Assembly (NCBI GenBank): GCA_036279975.1
Contig: DASURP010000062.1
Span: 45,546-109,545 of the forward strand
Length of the DNA: 64,000 nt
Direction of reading: 5' to 3'
DNA from: 66-474 sp036279975
GTDB lineage: Bacteria > Pseudomonadota > Gammaproteobacteria > Xanthomonadales > Rhodanobacteraceae
In this document: positions 1-9,445 of the stretch, piece by piece
Position numbering within the stretch: the first letter of the stretch is position 1
How the letters are laid out: each line of letters opens with the position of its first letter
Position numbers and translations under genes: made by a program
Notes under the pieces: generated by a model
What the model was told of the DNA's origin: nothing
What the model saw: only the letters and a program-made list of their open reading frames with translations
Database searches by the model: none

Positions 1-2521
1 GCACGCCCTCCACGCGCGGCGCGTAAACCCAGATCTCGCGGTACGGCACCGGCTTCGGGATATCCGGCACCTGGTGCGAATCGAACTTGTAGCTCAGGTA
101 TTCGGCCGGCTTGCCGTCGTGCGACTGGAAGTAATTGGTGCGCAGGGTCGCGCGGATCTGGCCCATGAAACCACGCAGGATGCGGTCGTCGTCGAGGCTG
201 GAGACATTCACCAGCAAGGCCTTGATCGCTGCAATCAGGCCCTCGACCTGCTCGTCGCGTGGTTTTTCCAGCAGTGCGACGACTTGCGCCACGAAATCCG
301 GGTTGGCCTTGCAGACCGCCTCGGGGGTCAGTGCGTGCAGTTCGCGCTCCAGCGCCACGCCTGCATGCCTGCGGCTGGCGGCGTCGCCGGCCTCACGCTG
401 CGGGTCGAACTTGGCTTCGAACAACTCGACCAGCAGGCCCGAGATCATCGGGTAACGGCCCAGCGTTTCCTCCATGTAACTTTGCGAGAAGGTGGTGCCG
501 ACCTGCTGCTGGTACTTGCAGTAACCGCGCAACATCGCGATCTGCCGCCAGCCCAGCCCGGCCTCCAGCAGCAACATGTTGAAGCGGTCGCTCTCGGCCT
601 GGCCGTGCCAGATGGCGGCAAATGCCCCCTCGAAACGCGCGTGCACGTCTTCCAGCTTGAACTTCAGCGGTGACGCGGGTCGCACCACGAAGTCCTGGAT
701 GCAGGCCCGGCTGCCATGCCAGGCGAGTGCGTGCACCTGCTCGGTGTCCACTTTCAGGCCCGCGTTTTCCAGCAACGGCAGGGCGTCGGACAAGGGAATG
801 TCGCTGCCCGCGCGGAATATCTTGAAGTGCAACTCGCCCGGCTTGCGGTACGACTCGTGGAAGGCAAGGCGCATGTCCTCGCCGGCACCCGTCATCGCGG
901 TCAGGATGCCCACGTCTTCCGCGGCGCGGGCGGGCGACTGGTCCTCGATGTAGGCCGACGTGAGCGCGCCGCCCCAGCGGTTGGCAAGCTGCGCACCGCG
1001 CTCTTCACCCAGGCCGCCCACCAGCGCATCGCGCAATTCGTCGTGCCAGTTGCGCACGATCGGTGCCAGCTTCGCTTCCAGTTGTGCAAGGTCGACCCCG
1101 ACGTGTTCGCCGGCACGCGGGCGCACCACGGCATGCATGCGCGCCATCGGCGCATCGCCGATCTGCAGGGTGGCGTCCACGTGCGCGCCATGCAGTTCCG
1201 TGCGCAGCATCTCCTTGATGCGTTCGCCGACGCTGGCGCTGTAATGGTCGCGGGGGATGAACACCAGGCACGAGAAGAAGCGTCCGTAGGCATCGCGGCG
1301 CACGAACAGGCGCGCTTGGCGCCTTTCGTTTACCTCGAAGATGCCGCTGGCGAGGCTGAACAGCTCGTCGCTGGAGGCCTGCAGCAACTCGTCGCGCGGC
1401 AGGGTTTCCAGGATCGAACGGAACGCCTTGCCCGAATGCGATTGCGGGCGCAGGCCGGAGCGCCGCTCGGCGGTCTCGAACTTCTTGCGCACCAGCGGCA
1501 CGTCCTGCGGCCGGCGCATGTACGACGTGGAGGTGTACAGGCCCAGGAAGCGCGATTCGCCGATCGGCTTGCCCTTGGCGTTGAAATGCAGCACCCCGAT
1601 GTAATCCATGTAGCCCGAGCGGTGCACGCGCGAGCGCGCATTGGTCTTGGTCAGGATGATCGCGTCGATCGAACCCGACTGCGGCAGCCGGGTCGCGATC
1701 AGGCTCTTGGTGGAACGCGGCGCCGTGGCGAGGTCGGGGTTGCGCAGGATGCCCAGCCCGGAGTCCGGGCGCGCCTTCAGCAACTCGTCGCCTTTCTCGG
1801 CGACCACGTCGTATTCGCGGTACCCCAGGAAGGTGAAATGGTTGTCTGCCGCCCAGCGCAGGAACGCCTGCCCTTCCGCGAGCTGGGCCGCGCCCAGCGG
1901 CGACCCGGCCTTCGGCAGCGCGTCGGCGATCGCGAGCATCTTGTCGTGCATGGCCCGCCAATCGGAGACCGCGGCATGCACGTCGTCGAGCGCCACCTCG
2001 GCCGCCGCCTGCAGCTTGTCCAGGGTGGCCTGGTCGACACGGTCGATTTCGGCATGCATCAACGATTCGGCATTGCCGGATTCACCGCACGCCGCCACCG
2101 CCTGCAGGTTGCCGGCGGAGTCACGGCGCATGTCCATCACCGGGTGGATCAGGCGGTGCAGGCGCAATCCCTCGCTGTTGACGACCATTTCCAGCGAATC
2201 GACGAGGAACGGCGCGTCGTCGGTGGCGGCTTCGATGATCGAATGCGCGCAACGCCAGCCGTTGTGTTCGGGATCCGGATTGAACGCGCGCACCATGGGG
2301 TGCCCGGCCGGGCGCTTGCGGACCCAGCGGAACAGGTCCGTGAGCATTGCGGCCCAACCATCCACCCCACGCCCGGCCAGTTCGTCCGGCCCCAACTCCG
2401 CGCTGACGAGCTTCGCGAATGCCTCTGCGGCCGCGGCGTCAGCCGTGCCGGCCCTGCCACGGACTTCGGCCGCGATCGCGGCCACCTCATCGCCCCCGGC
2501 CGGGGTACGCAGTGCGTTCAT
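1..2521 (-). CDS. gdhB: NAD-specific glutamate dehydrogenase, N-terminal half (runs off the window)
   Basis: The frame stays open from an ATG at 2521 to the window edge, giving about 840 residues. The translation matches the N-terminal regulatory part of the 1600-residue bacterial NAD-glutamate dehydrogenase family. Segments such as NHFTFLGYREYD, GYMDYIGVLHF and VFIPRDHYS are typical. The enzyme oxidatively deaminates glutamate to 2-oxoglutarate in the cytoplasm. The catalytic dehydrogenase domain lies beyond the left edge. No clear Shine-Dalgarno precedes the ATG, so a slightly earlier start is possible. It is divergent from the efflux operon. The many plus-strand frames across it are shadows. 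Confidence 0.9.
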   Translation of the reverse strand, partial: MNALRTPAGGDEVAAIAAEVRGRAGTADAAAAEAFAKLVSAELGPDELAGRGVDGWAAMLTDLFRWVRKRPAGHPMVRAFNPDPEHNGWRCAHSIIEAATDDAPFLVDSLEMVVNSEGLRLHRLIHPVMDMRRDSAGNLQAVAACGESGNAESLMHAEIDRVDQATLDKLQAAAEVALDDVHAAVSDWRAMHDKMLAIADALPKAGSPLGAAQLAEGQAFLRWAADNHFTFLGYREYDVVAEKGDELLKARPDSGLGILRNPDLATAPRSTKSLIATRLPQSGSIDAIILTKTNARSRVHRSGYMDYIGVLHFNAKGKPIGESRFLGLYTSTSYMRRPQDVPLVRKKFETAERRSGLRPQSHSGKAFRSILETLPRDELLQASSDELFSLASGIFEVNERRQARLFVRRDAYGRFFSCLVFIPRDHYSASVGERIKEMLRTELHGAHVDATLQIGDAPMARMHAVVRPRAGEHVGVDLAQLEAKLAPIVRNWHDELRDALVGGLGEERGAQLANRWGGALTSAYIEDQSPARAAEDVGILTAMTGAGEDMRLAFHESYRKPGELHFKIFRAGSDIPLSDALPLLENAGLKVDTEQVHALAWHGSRACIQDFVVRPASPLKFKLEDVHARFEGAFAAIWHGQAESDRFNMLLLEAGLGWRQIAMLRGYCKYQQQVGTTFSQSYMEETLGRYPMISGLLVELFEAKFDPQREAGDAASRRHAGVALERELHALTPEAVCKANPDFVAQVVALLEKPRDEQVEGLIAAIKALLVNVSSLDDDRILRGFMGQIRATLRTNYFQSHDGKPAEYLSYKFDSHQVPDIPKPVPYREIWVYAPRVEGV

Positions 2522-2727
2522 GTCGTTTGTGGAAGCGCAGGAAATGGAACGCATAGGATACCGCCGCGGCCGCCGCGCATTCCAGCATCGCCGGTCCGAT
2601 GCAGCGCCGGCCGGGCGTCCTGGTCCGCACGCGCCGGCGGCGCCATGCATGACGCCTGGCCTAGGGACGGGCCGTTCGATTCACGCCATAATGACGAATT
2701 AATGATCTGTCCGGTAGAGAATTCCCG

Positions 2728-3888
2728 ATGACGAGTTCCATGCTGCGGATCGCCGGCGGCCTGACCCTGGGTTTGCTGCTCGGCGCCTGCAGCCGCTCCA
2801 CCACGACCACCGAGCAACCGCCGGAAGTGGGCGTGGCGACCGCAACGCCGACGAACATCCCGGTGACGCGAAGCTTCCCCGGGCGACTTGCCGCGACCCT
2901 GACCGCCCAGGTGCGCGCGCGGGTAACCGGCATCGTGCTCGAGCGCGCTTACCAGGAAGGCACCGACGTCAAGACCGGCGACGTGCTTTTCAGGATCGAC
3001 CCCGCGCCGCTCGAAGCCAGTCTGCGCGCGGCCCAGGGGCAGCTCGCACAGGCCGAGGCCAGCGCGCGCAATGCCAGTCTCAACGCCACGCGCAGCAAGG
3101 AGCTGGGTGCGAAAGGCGTGCTTTCGAAACAGGACGTCGACAACGCGGTGGCCGCGGCGGCGGAAGCCGCCGCTTCGGCGAAGGCCGCGCGCGCCAACGT
3201 CGAGAACGCGAAGATCAACCTGGGTTACGCCACCGTCACCGCGCCGATCAGCGGCCGCGCGGGGCGTGCCAACGTGACCCAGGGCGCGCTGGTCTCGCCC
3301 ACCGACACCGACCCGCTGACCACGGTGCAGGTGATCGACCCGATCTACGCCAACTTCAGCGAACCGATGGCCGAAGTGGAGCGCCTGCGCCAGGCCGAAA
3401 AGGCCGGCGAGCTGAAACTGGTTGCGCGGGACAAGGCCGAGGTGCAGATCGTGTTGCCCGACGGCAGCGTGTACGCGCACAAGGGCTCCCTCGATTTCAC
3501 CGACCTCGCGGTCGACCCGGCCACCGGTGCGGTCGACCTGCGCGCGCTCGTGCCCAATCCCGACCATGCATTGCTACCCGGCATGTTCGTGAAGATCCGC
3601 CTTGAACTGGGCACGCTGCACGCTGCATTCCTGCTGCCGCAGGCGGCGATCCAGCGCGACAACGAAGGCGCGTTTGTCTACGTGGTCGCTGCGGACGACA
3701 AGATCGTGGAGAAACGGGTCGAACTCGGCGACCAGAGCGGCGCGGACTGGATCGTGCAGAGCGGCCTCGCCGCGGGCGACCGGGTGGTGGCGTCCGGCAT
3801 CCAGAAGGCGCAACCCGGCGAGAAGGTGAAGACGGTGCCGTACACCGCGCCCGCCGCGGCGCCGACAACCACCGGCGCGTCAAACTGA
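2728..3888 (+). CDS. RND efflux periplasmic adaptor (membrane fusion protein) lipoprotein
   Basis: A 386-residue AcrA/MexA-type adaptor that would bridge an inner-membrane RND pump and an outer-membrane channel. The N-terminus has a hydrophobic segment ending in a lipobox (LLGAC, Cys21), so it is probably lipid-anchored in the inner membrane. Order: first lipoyl-like half (about 60-95), Ala-rich helical hairpin (about 95-160), second lipoyl half with TAPISGRAGRA, then beta-barrel and membrane-proximal domains. The pump gene follows after 16 bp, so the two are probably co-transcribed. No regulator or outer-membrane factor gene is adjacent. Substrate cannot be read from the sequence. Confidence 0.93.
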   Translation: MTSSMLRIAGGLTLGLLLGACSRSTTTTEQPPEVGVATATPTNIPVTRSFPGRLAATLTAQVRARVTGIVLERAYQEGTDVKTGDVLFRIDPAPLEASLRAAQGQLAQAEASARNASLNATRSKELGAKGVLSKQDVDNAVAAAAEAAASAKAARANVENAKINLGYATVTAPISGRAGRANVTQGALVSPTDTDPLTTVQVIDPIYANFSEPMAEVERLRQAEKAGELKLVARDKAEVQIVLPDGSVYAHKGSLDFTDLAVDPATGAVDLRALVPNPDHALLPGMFVKIRLELGTLHAAFLLPQAAIQRDNEGAFVYVVAADDKIVEKRVELGDQSGADWIVQSGLAAGDRVVASGIQKAQPGEKVKTVPYTAPAAAPTTTGASN

Positions 3889-3904
3889 CCCGGCCTGCCA
3901 ACCG

Positions 3905-6900
3905 ATGCCGCAATTCTTCATCGACCGTCCGGTCTTCGCCTGGGTCCTCGCGATCCTGATCACGCTGGGCGGCACCATCGCGATCCTGAACCTGCCGATC
4001 GAAGCCTACCCCACGATCGCGCCGCCGAGCGTGCAGGTTCGCGCCAACTACCCCGGGGCCAACGCCCAGGTCGTGCAGAGCACCGTCACCCAGGTGATCG
4101 AGCAGAACCTTTCCGGGATCGACCACCTGCTGTATTTCTCCTCGTCGTCGGACTCGACCGGCTCGGCCAACCTCACGTTGTATTTCGACCCCGGCACCGA
4201 CCTCGACACCGCGGCGGTGCAGACGCAGAACGCCGTCAACGCCGCCGAGCCGCGCCTGCCGCAGGCGGTCAAGAACCTCGGCATCACGGTCCGCAAGTCG
4301 AACACGGGCTTCCTGATGGGCATTTCGTTGTCGGACCAGTCCGGCAAGTACAGCCCTACCGCGCTCAACAACCTGATCGCGGCACAACTGGTCGATCCGA
4401 TCTCGCGCATCGAGGGCGTGGGCAGCGTCAACCAGTTCGGTGCGCCATACGCGATGCGGATCTGGCTGAATCCGCTGAAGCTGCAGGGTTACCGGCTGAC
4501 TGCGACGGATGTCCTGGCTGCGATCCGCGCCCAGAACGTGATGTTCGCGGCCGGCTCGGTGGGCGCGGAACCGGCGGTCGACGGCCAGGGGATCACCGCC
4601 AACGTCTCGGCGGAATCGAGCTTCACCACGCCCGAACAGTTCCGCGACATCATCCTGCGCACCAATCCGGACGGCAGCACCGTCACCCTGGGCGACGTTG
4701 CGCGGGTCGAACTGGGGTCGGATCGCTACGGCAACTTCTCGCGCCTGAACGGCAAGCCGGTGGCGTCGTTCGGCATTTCGCTGCTGCCGGGCGCCAACGC
4801 GCTGTCGGTGGCGAATGCGGTCCGGGCCAGGATGCAGGAACTGGCCAAGAACCTGCCGCCCGGCGTGCAATGGACCATCCCGTTCGAAAGCTACACCTTC
4901 GTCCGGGTCTCGATCGTCGAGGTGGTGAAGACGCTGGGCGAGGCGATCGTGCTGGTGTTCTTCGTGATGCTGCTGTTCCTGCAGAACCTGCGCGCCACCC
5001 TGATCCCGACCCTGGTGGTGCCGGTCGCGCTGACCGGGGCGTTCCTGGGCCTGTACCTGTTCGGTTTCTCGATCAACGTGCTCAGCCTGTTCGGGCTGGT
5101 GCTTGCGATCGGCATCGTGGTGGACGATGCCATCGTGGTGGTCGAGAACGTCGAGCGCATCATGCGCGAAGAAGGACTGTCGCCGAAGGAAGCCACGCGC
5201 AAGGGCATGACCCAGATCACCGGCGCGATCATCGCGGTCACCACGGTGCTGGCCTCGGTGTTCGTGCCGGCCGCACTGATGCCGGGCAGCGTCGGTGCGA
5301 TCTACCGGCAGTTCGCGGTGACCATCGCGGTATCAATGCTGTTGTCGGCACTGATGGCGCTGACTTTCACGCCCGCGCTGTGCGCCAGCATCCTGCGCCC
5401 CGAACACGAACACGCCAACCGCTTCCTGCGCGCCTTCAACAATGGCTACGAGGGCCTGGCGCGGCACTACCTCGCGCGGCTGGGCAAGGCGGTGCGGCAT
5501 ACGCCGCGCTGGATGCTGGGCTACGCGCTCGCGATCGTGGTGGCGGTGCTGCTGTTGGCGCAGCTGCCTTCGAGTTTCGTGCCGCAGGAGGACCAGGGCG
5601 AAGTGGTGGCCACCATCCAGTTGCCACCGGGCGCCACGGTCGAGCGCACCCGCGCGGTGATGAAGGAAGTCGAAGCCATCGTCGGGAAGAACCCTGCCGT
5701 CGCCAACATCTTCACGATCGGCGGTTTCAGTTTCATCGGTCGCGGCGAAAACGTCGGCATGGCGTTCATCCACCTCAAGGACTGGAGCAAGCGCGACCAC
5801 ACCGCCGACCAGGTCATCGCCGACTTCAACGGCCAATTCGCGAAGATCCGCAACGCGCAGGTGTTCGCTATGAACCAGGCGGTGATCCGTGGACTCGGCC
5901 GTTTCGCCGGTTTCGATTTCGAACTGGAGGACCGCGGCGGCCTCGGGCACCAGGCCCTGGTCGAGGCCAAGGACAAGCTGCTGGCCGCGGCCCGCCGGGA
6001 CAAGCGCCTCGTCAATGTGCACGTCAACGGCATGGATGACGCGCCGACCGTGGACATGCGCGTCGATCGCGTGCAGGCCCAGTCGATGGGACTTTCGGTC
6101 ACCGACGTGTACAACGCGATCCAGTTGATGCTGTCGCAGGTGTACGCGAACGATTTCTACTTCCAGGGACGGGTGTTGCGCGTGGAGGTGCAGGCCGATG
6201 CACCGTTCCGCATGAACCCGGCCGACATCGGCAGCTTCTACACGCGCTCGTCGAGTGGCGCGATGGTGCCGCTCTCGAGCGTCGTCGACACCAGCTGGTC
6301 GCTGGCCGCGCCCGAACTCGACCGCTACAACGGCGTCGGGTCGATCGGCATCACCGGCACCGCGGCACCCGGTTACAGTTCCGGCGACGCGATCGCGGCG
6401 ATGCAGGAACTGGTCGCCAAATACCTGCCCACGAGTTTCGGCTACGAGTGGACCGGCCAGTCGTTGCAGGAAATCCTCTCCGGCGCGCAGGCGCCGATGC
6501 TGTTCGGACTGTCGATCTTCGTGGTGTTCCTGTGCCTGGCCGCACTGTACGAAAGCTGGTCGATCCCGATCGCGGTGATGCTGGTGATCCCGCTCGGCGT
6601 GCTGGGCTCGGTGGCGCTGACCAGCATCCGCGGACTCGAGGACGACGTGTACTTCAAGATCGGATTGATCGCGATCATCGGCCTGTCGGTGAAGAACGCG
6701 ATCCTGATCGTGCAGTTCGCGGTGGACGAGCAGAAACAAGGCAAGGACCTGATCACCGCGACACTGGAAGCCTGTCGCATCCGCCTGCGCCCGATCCTGA
6801 TGACTTCGATCGCCTTCATCCTCGGCGTGCTGCCGCTGGCGATCTCGAGCGGCGCGGGCGCCAACAGCCGCCACGCGATCGGCACCGGCGTGATCGGCGG

Positions 6901-7036
6901 CATGATCGGTGCGACCGCTCTCGGGATCCTGCTGGTGCCGGTGTTCTACATCGTGGTCAAGCGCCTGACCGGGGACAGCGGCGGCGGGACGGAAATGGCC
7001 CGGGACGACGAGGACGTGCTGCGACCTTTCGACTGA
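3905..7036 (+). CDS. RND multidrug efflux pump, HAE1/AcrB family
   Basis: The 1043 residues are full length for a hydrophobe/amphiphile efflux RND transporter. It starts MPQFFIDRPVFAWV, as AcrB homologues do. The proton-relay pair Asp407-Asp408 is present in GIVVDDAIVVVEN at the same numbering as AcrB. The partner lysine is at about residue 930 in GLSVKNAILIVQF. There are two large periplasmic loops and 12 expected membrane helices. It would trimerise in the inner membrane and export drugs or lipophilic compounds using the proton gradient, with the preceding adaptor and a TolC-like channel encoded elsewhere. A terminator follows the stop. Confidence 0.96.
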   Translation: MPQFFIDRPVFAWVLAILITLGGTIAILNLPIEAYPTIAPPSVQVRANYPGANAQVVQSTVTQVIEQNLSGIDHLLYFSSSSDSTGSANLTLYFDPGTDLDTAAVQTQNAVNAAEPRLPQAVKNLGITVRKSNTGFLMGISLSDQSGKYSPTALNNLIAAQLVDPISRIEGVGSVNQFGAPYAMRIWLNPLKLQGYRLTATDVLAAIRAQNVMFAAGSVGAEPAVDGQGITANVSAESSFTTPEQFRDIILRTNPDGSTVTLGDVARVELGSDRYGNFSRLNGKPVASFGISLLPGANALSVANAVRARMQELAKNLPPGVQWTIPFESYTFVRVSIVEVVKTLGEAIVLVFFVMLLFLQNLRATLIPTLVVPVALTGAFLGLYLFGFSINVLSLFGLVLAIGIVVDDAIVVVENVERIMREEGLSPKEATRKGMTQITGAIIAVTTVLASVFVPAALMPGSVGAIYRQFAVTIAVSMLLSALMALTFTPALCASILRPEHEHANRFLRAFNNGYEGLARHYLARLGKAVRHTPRWMLGYALAIVVAVLLLAQLPSSFVPQEDQGEVVATIQLPPGATVERTRAVMKEVEAIVGKNPAVANIFTIGGFSFIGRGENVGMAFIHLKDWSKRDHTADQVIADFNGQFAKIRNAQVFAMNQAVIRGLGRFAGFDFELEDRGGLGHQALVEAKDKLLAAARRDKRLVNVHVNGMDDAPTVDMRVDRVQAQSMGLSVTDVYNAIQLMLSQVYANDFYFQGRVLRVEVQADAPFRMNPADIGSFYTRSSSGAMVPLSSVVDTSWSLAAPELDRYNGVGSIGITGTAAPGYSSGDAIAAMQELVAKYLPTSFGYEWTGQSLQEILSGAQAPMLFGLSIFVVFLCLAALYESWSIPIAVMLVIPLGVLGSVALTSIRGLEDDVYFKIGLIAIIGLSVKNAILIVQFAVDEQKQGKDLITATLEACRIRLRPILMTSIAFILGVLPLAISSGAGANSRHAIGTGVIGGMIGATALGILLVPVFYIVVKRLTGDSGGGTEMARDDEDVLRPFD

Positions 7037-7053
7037 ACGCGGCGACCAACGAA

Positions 7054-7078
7054 GAAGGCGCGGAAACCGCGCCTTTTT
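7054..7078 (+). terminator. Rho-independent terminator of the RND operon
   Basis: GGCGCGG (7057-7063), an AAA loop and CCGCGCC (7067-7073) are followed by five T, 18 bp after the pump stop codon. This ends the adaptor-pump transcript. Confidence 0.85.
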
Positions 7079-7101
7079 CGTGCACCGGTTGCTGCCGGGG
7101 A

Positions 7102-7596
7102 TCACTTCACCGAGAAGTCCTTGCTCGCAACCTGCATGCCATTCAGCGAAATGTCCAGCTTGTAGTTGCCCGCCGGCCAGCCATCCGGTTTGCTGATCGA
7201 GAATGCGGTGCTGGCGGGACCGACCGCGGCGATCGTCTTGCTGTCTTCCTTCACCGTCTGGCCATCCTGGTACGTCCATTTGGCCTTGATGGTGGCAGTG
7301 CCGGTGCCGGTGGTCGCGCCCGACGCGTAGATGGTGTCCTTGGGCGTGAACGTCGTGGCGGCGGTGGTTACCTTCTGGTCGGCGCCGACCGCGCTGCCGA
7401 GGTCGACGGAAACCAGCGTGACCGGCGCAGGCGCCTCGACGGGGGCCTGCGCTGCGGGCGCCGAAACCGGCGCTGCGGGCGTGTTGCCCGCGGGTGCCGT
7501 GGCAGCTTGCTCCGGGGCACTCTTGTTGCATGCGCTCAAGGCAAGCGCCGAGGCAAGCGACAGGGCGATGGCAATGGACGTACGTTTCAGCATCAT
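7102..7596 (-). CDS. putative lipoprotein of unknown function
   Basis: I do not recognise a characterised family. From the ATG at 7596 it is 164 residues: a signal peptide with lipobox LSAC (Cys23), an Ala/Pro-rich linker, then about 105 residues that look like a beta-sandwich (alternating Thr/Val strands, ending KLDISLNGMQVASKDFSVK). The start at 7596 is chosen because GGAGG sits 7 nt upstream. An in-frame ATG at 7614 overlaps the stop of the LysM gene as ATGA but would put that ribosome site inside the gene. It is downstream of the LysM gene and probably co-expressed, suggesting a cell-envelope role. Confidence 0.8.
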   Translation of the reverse strand: MMLKRTSIAIALSLASALALSACNKSAPEQAATAPAGNTPAAPVSAPAAQAPVEAPAPVTLVSVDLGSAVGADQKVTTAATTFTPKDTIYASGATTGTGTATIKAKWTYQDGQTVKEDSKTIAAVGPASTAFSISKPDGWPAGNYKLDISLNGMQVASKDFSVK

Positions 7597-7610
7597 GCAA
7601 CGTCCTCCTT

Positions 7611-7916
7611 TCATGCCTTGGGGGGAATCCTCAGCACCTGGCCCGGCTTGATGAGGTCCGGGTTGCTGATCTGGTCGCGGTTGGCGTCGAAGATGCGATG
7701 CCAGTCATTGGCATGGCCGTAGAAATGCCTGGCGATCTTCGACAGATTGTCCCCCGCCACGACCGTGTAGGTTTGCGGGTCGGCCGCCGGCGCGGCCGTG
7801 GACTTCACGCTGCCCTGCACGTTGCTGAAGTCGGCCTGCTTCGGCGCGCCGGGTGCCGTGGACGCGACACTGCCTTGCACGTTGGAAAAATCCGGTTTCC
7901 CGGGCTGGGTGCCCAT
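7611..7916 (-). CDS. small LysM-domain protein
   Basis: 101 residues. The C-terminal half is a single LysM peptidoglycan-binding domain (YTVVAGDNLSKIARHFYG ... DLIKPGQVLRIP), close in style to YgaU-type LysM modules. The N-terminal half has no signal peptide and carries two copies of DFSNVQGSV (about residues 9-17 and 29-37) separated by Ala/Pro-rich sequence. It lies directly upstream of the lipoprotein gene, with stop and start regions overlapping. It could bind peptidoglycan after unconventional export or act as a cytoplasmic YgaU-like protein. Confidence 0.85.
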   Translation of the reverse strand: MGTQPGKPDFSNVQGSVASTAPGAPKQADFSNVQGSVKSTAAPAADPQTYTVVAGDNLSKIARHFYGHANDWHRIFDANRDQISNPDLIKPGQVLRIPPKA

Positions 7917-8059
7917 GCGCGTTCCTCCTCTGGGCGGGGAGCCGTTGCCGACTTTCAGCCAGGCTGCGTTAACGCCGTATTACAGGTGGCGCGCTTCGTT
8001 CACGCTGGCGACAGTTTCGGCCGCGGCGGCGACCGGCCGCGACCCGCACTGCCACACCG

Positions 8060-8944
8060 TCAGCCCCGCGCGTGCTTGCGCGTGTGCGCGATCCCGGCCA
8101 TCACCTCGAACTCCTCGTCGGACAATTCGATGTCCGCGGCGGCGACGTTCTCCTCGAGGTGCGCGCGCTTCGAGGTGCCCGGGATCGGCAACACCACCGG
8201 GCTGCGCTTCAGCAGCCAGGCGATCGCGACCTGGGTCGGGCTGGCCTGGTGCCGCCGCGCGATCTCCGCGAGCGGCGAATCCGGCCTGGTCAGGCCGCCG
8301 CCCGACAACGGGTACCACGGGATGAACCCGATCCCGTTGGCCTCGCAATGGTCGAGCACGTCGTCGTACACCCGATACGTTGCGCTGTAGCGGTTCTGCA
8401 CGGTCGCGACCGGAAACACCTTTTGCGCGGCTTCGATTTCCTCGACCGTGACTTCACTCAAGCCCGCGCACTGGATCAAGCCAGCGTCGAGCATCGCCTT
8501 GATCGCGCCGAACTGCTCGTCACGCGGCACCCCGGGATCGATCCGGTGCAGCTGCCACAGCGCGATCTGCTCGACGCCCAGCCAGCGCAGGCTCATCTTC
8601 ACCTGTTGCAGCAGGTATTCGGGACGCCCCAGCGGAATCCATTCGTCCGGCCCCGGCCGCACCTGCCCGCCCTTGGTCGCGATCACCAGGCCATCCGGAT
8701 ACGGATGCAGCGCCTCGCGCAGCATCGGCTCGGACACCGCCGGCCCATAGGAATCGGCGGTGTCGATGAAGTTGACGCCGAGTTCGGGCACCCGCCGCAG
8801 GGTGGCGAGGCACCCGTCGCGGTCGCCGGGCTCGCCCCACACCCCGGCGCCGGTAACCCGCATCGCGCCGAATCCAAGCCGGTGGACAGGGATTTTCCCG
8901 CCCAGCAGGAAAGTGCCGGCCCGGCCGGCGTCCAGTGTGGTCAT
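8060..8944 (-). CDS. aldo/keto reductase
   Basis: The 294-residue product is a (beta/alpha)8 aldo/keto reductase that would use NADPH to reduce carbonyls. The Asp-Tyr-Lys-His tetrad is visible: FIDTADSYG (Asp, Tyr), IATKGG (Lys) and LWQLHRIDP (His). The C-terminal cofactor segment is VVLPIPGTSKRAHLEEN. The ATG at 8944 is preferred over the upstream ATG at 8989 because GAGGTG precedes it and homologues start near here. The physiological substrate is unknown. A strong terminator separates it from rplS, so it is transcribed independently. Confidence 0.92.
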   Translation of the reverse strand: MTTLDAGRAGTFLLGGKIPVHRLGFGAMRVTGAGVWGEPGDRDGCLATLRRVPELGVNFIDTADSYGPAVSEPMLREALHPYPDGLVIATKGGQVRPGPDEWIPLGRPEYLLQQVKMSLRWLGVEQIALWQLHRIDPGVPRDEQFGAIKAMLDAGLIQCAGLSEVTVEEIEAAQKVFPVATVQNRYSATYRVYDDVLDHCEANGIGFIPWYPLSGGGLTRPDSPLAEIARRHQASPTQVAIAWLLKRSPVVLPIPGTSKRAHLEENVAAADIELSDEEFEVMAGIAHTRKHARG

Positions 8945-9000
8945 CGCATGCACCTCGCACGGTTCGAATCCCTTCCACCATACGCGCATGCGACGCCAGC

Positions 9001-9053
9001 AAAAAGGGGACGGCGGGAATCAAGCCGCGACTCGATCCCCGCCGTCCCCTTTT
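9001..9053 (-). terminator. Terminator after rplS
   Basis: A perfect 16-bp inverted repeat (9002-9017 with 9038-9053) has a 20-nt loop. The arms end in A/T runs, so on the minus strand a G+C-rich stem is followed by five T. It lies 12 bp past the rplS stop and ends the rpsP-rimM-trmD-rplS transcript. The symmetrical tails could also stop plus-strand transcription. Confidence 0.85.
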
Positions 9054-9064
9054 CAGGAGCCGGG

Positions 9065-9445
9065 TTACTTGACCCGCGTGCTGTCGTCCTTCGCGTTGCC
9101 AGCCAGGTCTTCCTTGATGCGTGCGGCCTTGCCCTCCAGTCCGCGCAGGAAGTAAAGCTTGGCGCCGCGCACCTTGCCCTTGCGCTTGACCTGGACGGAA
9201 TCGATCGCGGGGCTGTAGGCCTGGAACACACGCTCGACGCCGGTGCCGTGCGACACCTTGCGCACGGTGAAGGCCGAATGCAGGCCGCGGTTGCGGCGCG
9301 CGATCACCACGCCCTCGAAGGCCTGCACGCGTTCGCGGTTGCCTTCCTTGACCTTGACGTTGACGACCACGGTATCGCCGGCGGCGAAAGGCGGCAGCTC
9401 GCGGCCCATCTGTGCGGCTTCGAATTGTTCAATGATCTTGTTCAT
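9065..9445 (-). CDS. rplS: 50S ribosomal protein L19
   Basis: 126 residues, the standard L19 with MNKIIEQFEAAQ at the start and the conserved block FEGVVIARRNRGLHSAFTVRK. It sits at the 30S-50S interface of the ribosome. It is last in the canonical rpsP-rimM-trmD-rplS operon and its start overlaps the end of trmD by 17 bp, implying translational coupling. The C-terminus (AGNAKDDSTRVK) is a little longer than in E. coli. Confidence 0.98.
   Translation of the reverse strand: MNKIIEQFEAAQMGRELPPFAAGDTVVVNVKVKEGNRERVQAFEGVVIARRNRGLHSAFTVRKVSHGTGVERVFQAYSPAIDSVQVKRKGKVRGAKLYFLRGLEGKAARIKEDLAGNAKDDSTRVK

Noticed and set aside
716..2731. 671-codon plus-strand open frame opposite the glutamate dehydrogenase gene
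   Set aside because: It has Arg/His/Gln-rich antisense composition and no family match, while the minus strand encodes a clear dehydrogenase.
5333..7600. 755-codon minus-strand open frame across the RND pump
   Set aside because: It is an antisense shadow of a well-conserved pump and ends inside the lipoprotein gene in another phase.
8951..8975. GGTTCGAATCC sequence resembling a tRNA T-loop
   Set aside because: The flanking bases cannot form the T-stem, and no acceptor or anticodon arms are found around it.
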